A stretch of DNA of 13,434 nt, from contig CALMWN010000087.1 of the NCBI GenBank assembly GCA_937873555.1, positions 1-13,434 on the forward strand, in the 5' to 3' direction. The stretch comes from an uncultured Clostridia bacterium (GTDB taxonomy: Bacteria > Bacillota > Clostridia > Acetivibrionales > CALMWN01). Shown here in pieces: positions 8,301 through 13,368 of the stretch. The position numbers and the translations under genes are program-made. The notes beneath the pieces were generated by a model, which saw only the letters and a program-made list of their open reading frames with translations, made no database searches and was not told the origin of the DNA. Each line of letters begins with the position of its first letter. The stretch's first letter is position 1.

Positions 8301-8763
8301 AACTATAAAGTCCTATCTTATTTTCAATTGCCCATATTGATATTCCAGTATCATTTATTATAATATCCAATATTTTATCAGCTTCAAACAAACTACCAAG
8401 CAAAAGCTCTTTATAATAACTTTCGCGATTCATATTAAATGCTTTAATAATAGCACTATGCAATGACAATATCGATGATTGCCAAAAGAACTCTTTAACC
8501 ATATCCACATGCATGAAAACAGTGCGATTATATATTTCAGCATAATCCTTTATTATAGGCTCACCACATATTGCTTCTTTTATATCTTCACTAATAGAAA
8601 CTAACTTTGGCATCAAATTATATATCTGCTCAGCATCAAGCTGTGACCTCAGCGCCATAATATCGCCAATAACATCTTTTGAATGCTTGATACTTAGTAA
8701 TATACTGTCTAATCTCTTGTTATATTTTACAGGTCTTTTAAATGTACTTAACTTTTTTGCCAT
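5347..8763 (-). CDS. dtcA: Large sensor histidine-kinase-like protein of a Detocs-type defence system (DtcA-like)
   Basis: This is a cytosolic-looking 1138-aa protein. Residues 1 to about 750 are mostly alpha-helical with TPR-like stretches (for example SAYDSYIRGEYGECKIICEK at 315-334 and AKLNVVNGKLDAAIELYDEL near 492-511), plausibly the sensing part. SLEIRHGQLEELFR (781-794) holds a candidate phospho-acceptor, H786. Helical linkers lead to a C-terminal GHKL ATPase: N box IFDNIVRHS (N1029) and a G2-like GKTGIFKIDKII (1094-1105). The usual acidic DxGxG G1 motif is degenerate, with N1059 in VVKNS. In Detocs, DtcA senses phage infection and phosphorylates DtcB and DtcC. The stop overlaps the dtcB start. 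The gene is strongly AT-rich, unlike the backbone, which points to separate acquisition. The ribosome binding site is weak (GAGA, 10 nt). Confidence 0.86.
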   Translation of the reverse strand: MAKKLSTFKRPVKYNKRLDSILLSIKHSKDVIGDIMALRSQLDAEQIYNLMPKLVSISEDIKEAICGEPIIKDYAEIYNRTVFMHVDMVKEFFWQSSILSLHSAIIKAFNMNRESYYKELLLGSLFEADKILDIIINDTGISIWAIENKIGLYSLMYGSDGVNKYINSIIESNDIDPYLKTIVERVSQRALPAISWKRYDDLIDTIIKEPNDINCKHLSDILSFKLSFYKLLITESLTDILVEDSMLSIIDRYITYTKCVQLINCGKYPVAIIEKVNKSAYYLYCKTKDALLLNLTNYAGLDLSTSETFPVITSAYDSYIRGEYGECKIICEKLMQQSPDISVLYEIYVKSLFRLNLNQTSFMPGTILNKIINMMLGILSKNNESISSYNDLMKHIYVFSSHHYIANVYSFCCKEMRYYTDDEYINIKTFSDLNSLYITPGMLAKKIHNKHISLNSIDKSEYLLFMLGIYTCDINYIDKCNMPQYRKNKYYAKLNVVNGKLDAAIELYDELEHSSDTLTCYDAKISKAKILLKNDEIVKCLHHIVESYFNVPVIVNEMPLKNLLDRIENNFTSVVYQDVTLLILYDLYVKNISSDKLVKMTEAYDEFMYRNNIEVPTDIFKVGDINNEYVIYFLRNVCVPNIIDASGAYATFDDLMTDRLNTCIKLQEIDDTNYNIYANEIEEIMTSRVLAKTSSKIGNGRIYIDTTSIVKYKKTELLELYQNYMATPDEPAEVNKLIQHNIVKDMLLPVNKKDQLLLLIYEVLVTEYLTNRDYGLEGNLSLEIRHGQLEELFRIPQEKLHLVTKEDYDGKYRKIQHWLNVYEIIRQEYTDDISNSLIEFTKDIDNIIEDVKNKWFDVRNNTSYYDYSIGEDDFIKLKELLEGNSNFETFMIELFEVINEITEDNLSIIRDAINNEVPMLFEPAFAKLNSNLAEVKRQFALTELDSSIALGRNAVQSSVDELVGWLEFANKHNSPNFNLSLPLNLSIETFSATYSHKNIKFNIETTDTPLMLGRYLYDFVRLFITIFDNIVRHSWLEDIPPVSIVIIYDNNNCIIVVKNSFSSSRDIVSMRAELTEIEHKLITKSYFDSVNKEGKTGIFKIDKIISTSLVCDHKITTNISDDYTFTFKIDIDCRRLMA

Positions 8764-8810
8764 ATTATCTAGTTCTCTTATTTACTATCATTAATTTAAT
8801 TACTATATAC

Positions 8811-8843
8811 TTTAAACATAATAACCGACTGCTGTTTAAACAT
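8811..8843. promoter_or_regulatory. Repeated TTTAAACAT upstream of dtcA
   Basis: TTTAAACAT occurs at 8811-8819 and 8835-8843, starts 24 bp apart, in the 79-bp gap between the 70-aa gene and dtcA. The second copy lies within the perfect palindrome TGTTTAAACA (8834-8842 plus flanking T8833). These may be operator sites or part of an internal promoter. The region is very AT-rich, so chance is possible. Confidence 0.35.
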
Positions 8844-9055
8844 CAGTAATATACCTGTTTCACAACTTCATCAAGTACAACACAATAAGTACCATTTGCA
8901 TTCATTGCGATCATATCGCATTCCATAATTGCAATGACATTCACCACTTCTAAACTCAAGTAATTTTTATGGTGATTATATTTTACTACGTCGGGATTAA
9001 TAGCTAATGAGTGCTTAAAGAGGGCAATATTACAGCGCGTTTTATTGAATTGCAT
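8843..9055 (-). CDS. Hypothetical protein, 70 aa, first gene of the Detocs-like operon
   Basis: I do not recognise this family. The protein is small, with no membrane helix, helix-turn-helix or metal-binding motif that I can see; the C-terminal half alternates hydrophobic residues like beta strands (VVNVIAIMECDMIAMNANG, then YCVVLDEVV). It is probably real: GGAG lies 9 nt before the ATG, and a good promoter lies 33 nt further upstream. It precedes dtcA by 79 nt with no terminator between, so it is likely co-transcribed with the defence genes. It may be a regulator or extra component, or unrelated cargo. Confidence 0.65.
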   Translation of the reverse strand: MQFNKTRCNIALFKHSLAINPDVVKYNHHKNYLSLEVVNVIAIMECDMIAMNANGTYCVVLDEVVKQVYY

Positions 9056-9087
9056 AACAGCCTACTCCGTAACAAGCAGGATGGTTG

Positions 9088-9117
9088 ACTATAGCAAATT
9101 ATGATTAATGTTGTCTA
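9088..9117 (-). promoter_or_regulatory. Sigma70-like promoter for the 70-aa gene and dtcABC
   Basis: On the minus strand, -35 TAGACA (9112-9117, one mismatch to TTGACA), an 18-bp spacer, and -10 TATAGT (9088-9093) with the extended TG motif (TGCTATAGT). Transcription would start near 9081, leaving a leader of about 25 nt before the 70-aa gene. This is the best promoter match I see in the window. Confidence 0.65.
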
Positions 9118-9136
9118 GTCGATACATCTTGTGATA

Positions 9137-9184
9137 GGAATTGTTCTTGTCGCGTACTCTTTCAAATTGCGACCACGTAATTCC
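9137..9184. promoter_or_regulatory. Two-part inverted repeat upstream of the defence operon promoter
   Basis: GGAATT (9137-9142) pairs with AATTCC (9179-9184), and GTCGC (9149-9153) pairs with GCGAC (9169-9173), sharing one centre near 9161. It lies 20 bp upstream of the predicted -35 box and after the polymerase-like gene. It may be an operator or an RNA hairpin at the end of the polymerase transcript; no T run follows. The rest of 9185-9279 shows nothing I can name. Confidence 0.45.
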
Positions 9185-9279
9185 AGATAGTTACATACGA
9201 TAAGCCGCAAGTAATGTAGGACGTGCCTCTACCACGGAACTCCGCTGTACAGCTCGATAGTTACCTAATATCAGGTCTA

Positions 9280-10827
9280 CTACTGTATTCCCTTTGTATA
9301 ATCAATATTGGTCAACCTAGTTAGAGTGGAAGCTCTTCCGGTAAGCTTCCACTTTAGCTCTCTTCTTCCTTGATAATACGATTTCATGTTAACTCTGCTA
9401 GCGTTCCACCTGAAAGTAGGTAGCTCTTTCCTGTCCACATCAATAATTGGATCGTTGTTCCGTTTAACTTGAATTAACCCTGTGTCATATCGTATTTCAT
9501 CCATTTCACTCTTAAATTTGACCGGCATATACTTCTTGAACTCTGTCATATAAGCAAGTTGCATTCTGTCCAGGAGCAACATCTCATCCAGATTGGTTAC
9601 TATGAAGCTGTCATGTACCGTCAATATCGGTATGTTCCGCTTGGAGAAGTATTCAACTACATCCTCGGCTATACATGAGTCGATATATTGCAGCTTAACC
9701 CCTTTGCCAGAAGCAATATAATCTTTGATTGGATCATGTTTGGCCTTGAGGGCAAGTAATATGTCTCGTATCTGATTTACGCTGGTAATCCCATATTCAC
9801 TGAGCTTCCGCTTGTCCATTAGACGCTTCCATACCCCACTCACGCAATCGTCATCATCTTCAGCGTTGACCGCTATCAGAAATACATACTTGTTCAGGTC
9901 TCTGTGTGGGTATCCTTCGATTGTGTATGCGTCCTCGGCCTTGGCTGCATAGTTGATCCTCTCTAGAGCATACATCAGGTGAACATGTACGCCCGAGTAA
10001 TCGAGTTCAACCGTTGGCTCTCCGTTCAGGACAATGAACTTACGCAACAGCTTAGGGCACTCCATCCACCATGCACCATAGAAGCGTCCACCTTCTTCCC
10101 AGCTATCATTGTTGAATACCCTATGTACTCTCTTTCGTGAGAGATCAAGAGTGTATTCCCTCAGCATACCCTGCTCTTCGTCGGTCAGGTGTTCGTCGTC
10201 AACGTCGATATATGTCCTATCAAGAAGTGCGTTGTATTCCTGTAGTATCCGCCTTGAGTTGGTGATTGCATCAGTCTCTTCCTTGTCCTCGATGTTCCTG
10301 ACGATCTTGATAGTCTTCTTGCCAACCTTCTTTTCTTCCTTCATGGCCCGTATCACTATCACCTCTTCATCTTCACACCTGCCGATCATATGAGGCTTGA
10401 TCCCATGGGTCACGATGTATCGGATAAGCATCCTTCTCGCTTTCATTCGTGATATGTGCCCGTGATAATTACCAGCTTCATCATAGAACTGGATTCCTCT
10501 ATGATACTCAACATAGCCTTCACGTGTTAGAGCATCTATGGTGCCGATTAAAGCGTCATATTTGATTCTCAATTTATTGTATCGAGTCCCGCCCCTGTAA
10601 TCGTTTTCACCTCTGTGGAAAGCAACGTACTGAGTCGGGTCTACCCTCCATGCTTGGTAGAGATCAACTATCACCAAACGGAGACACTTTTTAAACCTCC
10701 TATCCTTAAAGCCCAGCTCAGTTGCTAATTCATCAACAGCCTTTACTACTTGGGGATAATTGCTCCAACGATGTATGTCTATGGGCCTTGAGTTATTGAG
10801 CGGGTTCTGTTTCTTCTCGTTTGCCAT
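9280..10827 (-). CDS. Polymerase-like protein with family A / T7-type palm motifs
   Basis: The 515-aa protein shows three motifs typical of the right-hand palm of family A DNA polymerases and T7-like RNA polymerases. Motif A is VELDYSGVHVHLMY (273-286) with metal-binding D276. A motif B-like helix is HRDLNKYVFLIAVNA (308-322) with R309 and K313. Motif C is ILTVHDSFIVT (401-411) with H405-D406; the HDSF form is like T7 RNA polymerase. The N-terminal 250 residues and basic C-terminus are not recognised, and I see no 3'-5' exonuclease motifs. It resembles the TV-Pol (transposon-virus polymerase) family described for mobile elements. A role in replicating the excised element is likely but inferred. 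GGAGGA lies 4 nt before the ATG, directly after a terminator-like hairpin. Confidence 0.7.
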   Translation of the reverse strand: MANEKKQNPLNNSRPIDIHRWSNYPQVVKAVDELATELGFKDRRFKKCLRLVIVDLYQAWRVDPTQYVAFHRGENDYRGGTRYNKLRIKYDALIGTIDALTREGYVEYHRGIQFYDEAGNYHGHISRMKARRMLIRYIVTHGIKPHMIGRCEDEEVIVIRAMKEEKKVGKKTIKIVRNIEDKEETDAITNSRRILQEYNALLDRTYIDVDDEHLTDEEQGMLREYTLDLSRKRVHRVFNNDSWEEGGRFYGAWWMECPKLLRKFIVLNGEPTVELDYSGVHVHLMYALERINYAAKAEDAYTIEGYPHRDLNKYVFLIAVNAEDDDDCVSGVWKRLMDKRKLSEYGITSVNQIRDILLALKAKHDPIKDYIASGKGVKLQYIDSCIAEDVVEYFSKRNIPILTVHDSFIVTNLDEMLLLDRMQLAYMTEFKKYMPVKFKSEMDEIRYDTGLIQVKRNNDPIIDVDRKELPTFRWNASRVNMKSYYQGRRELKWKLTGRASTLTRLTNIDYTKGIQ

Positions 10828-10837
10828 GTGTCCTCCG

Positions 10838-10864
10838 AAAAAAAGGGCCTCATAATCGAGGCCC
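10838..10864 (-). terminator. Intrinsic terminator directly before the polymerase-like gene's ribosome binding site
   Basis: GGGCCTC (10845-10851) pairs perfectly with GAGGCCC (10858-10864), loop 6 nt, and on the minus strand seven T follow (10838-10844). It begins about 15 nt after the stop codon of the 67-aa gene. The ribosome binding site of the next gene starts one base after the T run, so there is no room for a promoter between them. Confidence 0.82.
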
Positions 10865-10879
10865 CTTCATAGTACATAA

Positions 10880-11083
10880 TTACTGTGGATATAAATCTCG
10901 AATATATTGCTGAGCTTCTTCAATTGTATTGCAAGACCGTCGATACACTCCACGCATAGCGAACGCTTTATTAGCCTGCTTCCAATCGAAAGTATAACTG
11001 CATTCCACTACAGTTATCATTTCTTTTTCAGTCCCGGGATTTCTCACATGAATCATATATTCGTCATACTTAGGTGCGTCCAT
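10880..11083 (-). CDS. Hypothetical protein, 67 aa
   Basis: I do not recognise this family. It is a small soluble protein with mixed strand and helix character (EMITVVECSYTFDWKQANKAF, then a C-terminal helix TIEEAQQYIRDLYP). The reading frame extends upstream to a TTG at 11095, but GGAGG lies 5 nt before the ATG at 11081-11083, so I place the start there, four codons later. A ribosome at its stop codon would sit close to the terminator at 10838-10864, which could let its translation influence read-through into the polymerase-like gene. Confidence 0.7.
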   Translation of the reverse strand: MDAPKYDEYMIHVRNPGTEKEMITVVECSYTFDWKQANKAFAMRGVYRRSCNTIEEAQQYIRDLYPQ

Positions 11084-11158
11084 AATTTCCTCCAATATTG
11101 AGATTTTTTTTGTTTTCTTATACTGCCAATGTCAATCAACATGGTGACGTTTAAAGTA

Positions 11159-11178
11159 GGGGGAATATTTCATCCCCC
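11159..11178 (-). terminator. GC-rich hairpin after the 69-aa gene, weak terminator candidate
   Basis: GGGGGA (11159-11164) pairs with TCCCCC (11173-11178) around an 8-nt loop. It lies 38 nt after the 69-aa gene's stop. The minus-strand sequence that follows has only TACTTT, so termination would be weak. Confidence 0.4.
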
Positions 11179-11215
11179 GATATGTCTATTCAGTCTAGAT
11201 TTGTTGGGTTAAAAC

Positions 11216-11425
11216 CTATTCTGCAGGCACCTTCTTTGCGTCCTCCTTGGCAATCTTGGCATCCACTTCCGCCTTACTGACTGTGATACCCGCTGCCTTT
11301 GCCTTATCAACATAGATCAGGTTCTTCACAGTTGCCTTACGCGCTGAGAGTTTAGCCTTGCGCTCCATTTCTTCCAACTTTGCAAACCTAGCTGCATCCA
11401 CCACTACCGTCGTTCCTGTGCTCAT
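11216..11425 (-). CDS. Hypothetical protein, 69 aa, highly charged helical
   Basis: I do not recognise this family. It is rich in A, K and E and would be almost entirely helical (ARFAKLEEMERKAKLSARKA, then VSKAEVDAKIAKEDAKK), possibly with coiled-coil character. The short segment NLIYVDKAKAAGITVSKAEVD could form a small turn-helix unit, but I would not call it a helix-turn-helix. AAGGAGA lies 7-8 nt before the ATG. It is the first backbone gene after the terminator of the 331-aa gene, and a perfect palindrome (11456-11468) sits about 30 bp upstream. Confidence 0.7.
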   Translation of the reverse strand: MSTGTTVVVDAARFAKLEEMERKAKLSARKATVKNLIYVDKAKAAGITVSKAEVDAKIAKEDAKKVPAE

Positions 11426-11455
11426 CGTTCTTCTCCTTTTGCCCTACTGAGATAT

Positions 11456-11468
11456 GCGGCAGTGCCGC
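11456..11468. promoter_or_regulatory. Perfect palindrome GCGGCA-G-TGCCGC upstream of the 69-aa gene
   Basis: A 13-bp perfect dyad around G11462 lies 31 bp upstream of the 69-aa start codon, where an operator would sit. It could also form a short hairpin in the mRNA leader. I see no convincing -35/-10 pair in 11469-11574. Confidence 0.4.
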
Positions 11469-11574
11469 TGTGTGTGAGCAGACATTGCCATAACCGGTAG
11501 GATGCCGTCCAAAGTACAACGTGGTCAAAGGTGGTAAAGGGTGGGTAGAAAGTCTTGGGTATACATTAGAAATG

Positions 11575-11611
11575 AAAAAGCGGGAAAGCCCATAAATAGA
11601 GCCTTCCCGCT
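11575..11611 (-). terminator. Strong intrinsic terminator after the 331-aa gene
   Basis: AGCGGGAA (11579-11586) pairs perfectly with TTCCCGCT (11604-11611), and on the minus strand five T follow (11575-11579). It lies 28 nt after the stop codon of the 331-aa gene and isolates that gene from the backbone. Confidence 0.82.
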
Positions 11612-11638
11612 AGATAAAAGGTGGTGTTGAAGTAATAA

Positions 11639-12634
11639 CTATTTTAGATTGTTCATAGCTTCAAGGATCTTTAGTAATGTAGTTTCATCTGGAATAACAT
11701 AGCTCTCATCACGTAGTGCTGAAATAAGCTCACTGCCAGTTACGTCCTCCTGCGTACCTTCCAAGTAACCTGCAAAGACAGCAGCTTTTATTATTGGCAA
11801 GAGGTCTACCGAGCTATCTTGTGGTTTAGCTACCCCTCGATACTCTTCAGGCAGATAGCTGTATATTTCTTTAGCCAGCTTGTCATCCTTGAGAATCGAA
11901 TCAAACTCATGCTTATATGCCTTCAGAAAGGCTGGCCTTGTTGACGGTTTACCAAGAGATCGTTCATAAAATAATAGTCCAATCTTGGCAGCTACAGACA
12001 CTGCTCTCCTATACTTTGACTCTTCTTTCTGAAGCATTCCGTAGCTTCTTTTTATATCGTAAAATAGCTTATCGGTAACATCTTCAAGCTTAAGACCTCT
12101 GATATTTAAATATTTGAATGATTCAACGTCGTTCAGACTATTATCATGATATTTGTCATTATCAACGTAGTTATCTGGGATAGTCTCTTGAACAGGACAA
12201 GGCACCTTCTTATTTACAACTATTTTAACATCTGGCAGTTCATCACCATTTAGAAATGCATTTAGTCTATCAATATCTAATTTAATAGTGTTATTATTTA
12301 CTACATAATCTAGCAATATATGTTTATTGAAATTAGCCATATCAGTATCATATGATACTGAATTATTGTTCTGATCAGATTGTCTTTCTTCTTTAGTTAA
12401 GCCATCATCATATTCTATTAATTTATTATATATTATATTTTCTAGGTAGCTGTTATATCTATCAAATAACACTGAATACGTTCTTTTTGCATTAGGTTTA
12501 TTGTAGTGTTTATTTATTTCCATTTCATAACTTATAAACATTAGCAACGTGTCTCTATAGTACCAAGTGTCACTTAACCCCATGCTTTCATAATCAATCG
12601 CTTCAAGCATCTGACCATAATCGTAACCAAACAT
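11639..12634 (-). CDS. Hypothetical protein, 331 aa, AT-rich right-end cargo gene
   Basis: I do not recognise this family. Residues 1-75 are aromatic-rich and helical. About 80-170 is acidic, Asn/Asp-rich and probably disordered (for example DNYVDNDKYHDN). About 180-331 looks like a compact helical domain (EESKYRRAVSVAAKIGLLFY, then VDLLPIIKAAVFAGYLEG, ending LLKILEAMNNLK). No signal peptide, membrane helix or catalytic motif is evident. The frame opens at an ATG ending at 12658, but GGAG lies 5 nt before the ATG at 12632-12634, so I choose that start, eight codons later. It stands alone with its own terminator at the right end. Base composition is AT-rich, as in the defence operon, so it may be a second cargo gene; a defence role is only a guess. 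Confidence 0.75.
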   Translation of the reverse strand: MFGYDYGQMLEAIDYESMGLSDTWYYRDTLLMFISYEMEINKHYNKPNAKRTYSVLFDRYNSYLENIIYNKLIEYDDGLTKEERQSDQNNNSVSYDTDMANFNKHILLDYVVNNNTIKLDIDRLNAFLNGDELPDVKIVVNKKVPCPVQETIPDNYVDNDKYHDNSLNDVESFKYLNIRGLKLEDVTDKLFYDIKRSYGMLQKEESKYRRAVSVAAKIGLLFYERSLGKPSTRPAFLKAYKHEFDSILKDDKLAKEIYSYLPEEYRGVAKPQDSSVDLLPIIKAAVFAGYLEGTQEDVTGSELISALRDESYVIPDETTLLKILEAMNNLK

Positions 12635-12855
12635 ATATTCTCCAAAGTAAATATGCATAAATAATGCAACTTATCAGTGACCACAAGTAAGTCCCCAATA
12701 ATGCTAAATAAGGAGCAATAAGTTTCCACCCAACTCGACGGCTAATGGCTTCATATAACATATTGGTATTTAATGCATATCACCAACTATACAGATAAAG
12801 ATATATCAAACATACCAACCTGTAAACAGTCTACTTAGCAGCCATCTTAATCAGC

Positions 12856-12876
12856 AAAGGGATTAAATATCCCTTT
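12856..12876. repeat. Perfect hairpin AAAGGGAT / ATCCCTTT
   Basis: An 8-bp perfect stem with a 5-nt loop (TAAAT). No strong T run follows on either strand (only TTTCTT on plus), so it is not a clear terminator. Its role is unknown. Confidence 0.5.
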
Positions 12877-12908
12877 CTTACATATATATATCAGCTAGTT
12901 ACAATCAT

Positions 12909-12929
12909 TTGTCGCAATAATTGCCGCAA
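12909..12929 (-). repeat. Inverted copy of the arm tandem repeat
   Basis: TTGTCGCAA (12909-12917) is the exact reverse complement of TTGCGACAA, and TTGCCGCAA (12921-12929) differs from it by one base. Their starts are 12 bp apart, the same period as in the pairs at 139-159 and 13263-13283, but the orientation is opposite. Confidence 0.6.
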
Positions 12930-12980
12930 AACGGATAACGACTCCAGATCTACAATCCATCTACAGACAAGGTTTATCAG

Positions 12981-13049
12981 GCTCGGAACGAGCATGATCA
13001 TTTTGGTCTTATAAAATGATCGTGATCGACCGAACGATGCGAAGCATCG
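12981..13049. repeat. Three adjacent hairpins, possible origin or structured RNA
   Basis: Hairpin 1: GCTCG-GAA-CGAGC (12981-12993). Hairpin 2: GATCATTTT (12996-13004) with AAAATGATC (13013-13021), loop GGTCTTAT, extendable by three pairs including one wobble (12993-13024). Hairpin 3: CGATGC-GAA-GCATCG (13035-13049). Hairpins 1 and 3 share the same GAA loop. No gene overlaps them. They could be a replication or transfer origin, a structured RNA or a binding array; the sequence alone does not decide. Confidence 0.5.
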
Positions 13050-13171
13050 ACTCAAGCCACCACCACTACCATACCTTCATGGCTGCATACTGCTGCTGGA
13101 ACTCTGCAACAACACCCAACCATGGCGACCCCTTCAGGAAGTTGACGTTGACTGGGATTGGACAAGGATAC

Positions 13172-13243
13172 CGCTGTATAAGCTAATATGCTTGGCTAGA
13201 TAACCACCATAGGCAAGTCATAGATGACATAGCCTATACAGCG
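13172..13243. repeat. Right-end inverted repeat CGCTGTATA / TATACAGCG
   Basis: CGCTGTATA (13172-13180) and TATACAGCG (13235-13243) are exact reverse complements, 54 bp apart. They match the core of the left-end pair (108-170). A nested dyad ATAGGC (13209-13214) / GCCTAT (13232-13237) lies at the right side. Likely a recombination protein binding site. Confidence 0.58.
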
Positions 13244-13262
13244 ATACACCTTCACAACCTAC

Positions 13263-13283
13263 TTGCGACAAAACTCGCGACAA
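13263..13283 (+). repeat. Right arm tandem repeat, TTGCGACAA / TCGCGACAA, 12-bp period
   Basis: TTGCGACAA (13263-13271) and TCGCGACAA (13275-13283) repeat the left-arm arrangement in sequence, order, orientation and 12-bp period. They lie about 87 bp from the attR core, so they fit integrase arm-type sites. Confidence 0.65.
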
Positions 13284-13298
13284 CGCCTATTAGCAAAT

Positions 13299-13330
13299 AA
13301 AAAAAGGACTATGTTTATCACATAGTCCTT
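13299..13330 (-). terminator. Element-encoded terminator behind the tRNA-Leu gene
   Basis: AAGGACTATG (13304-13313) pairs perfectly with CATAGTCCTT (13321-13330), 10 bp with a 7-nt loop, and on the minus strand seven T follow (13299-13305). It begins 39 nt after the tRNA 3' end and belongs to the element. It would terminate the tRNA transcript and stop it from entering the element. Confidence 0.85.
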
Positions 13331-13368
13331 CTTATCATTACTTCTATAATACTAAGTAGTTAGGTAGG

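Larger units (their letters stand above)
12635..13368. other. 734-bp non-coding right arm
   Basis: No ORF here is supported by a start, ribosome binding site and length on either strand. The stretch holds an 8-bp hairpin (12856-12876), an inverted copy of the TTGCGACAA tandem pair (12909-12929), three adjacent hairpins (12981-13049), the right inverted repeat (13172-13243), the right TTGCGACAA pair (13263-13283) and a terminator (13299-13330). This density suggests recombination and possibly replication or transfer sites. 12659-12855 must also contain the promoter of the 331-aa gene, but I see no clear match. Confidence 0.7.

Noticed and set aside
8821..9279. Detocs operon ending or starting with a toxin-antitoxin pair
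   Set aside because: Only one small ORF is present, and it shows no toxin or antitoxin motif that I recognise.
10109..10393. 94-codon plus-strand ORF inside the polymerase-like gene
   Set aside because: Ser/Leu-rich shadow of the coding strand, no recognisable domain, fully inside a supported gene.
11084..11160. Promoter-like TTGACA and TATAAG upstream of the 67-aa gene
   Set aside because: The two boxes are too close together on the minus strand (11 bp or less), and no other pair has acceptable spacing.
3163..11500. 13-bp sequence CTACCGGTTATGG shared, in opposite orientation, by 3161-3175 and 11488-11500
   Set aside because: A few 13-bp matches between strands are expected by chance in 13 kb, and the two contexts differ.
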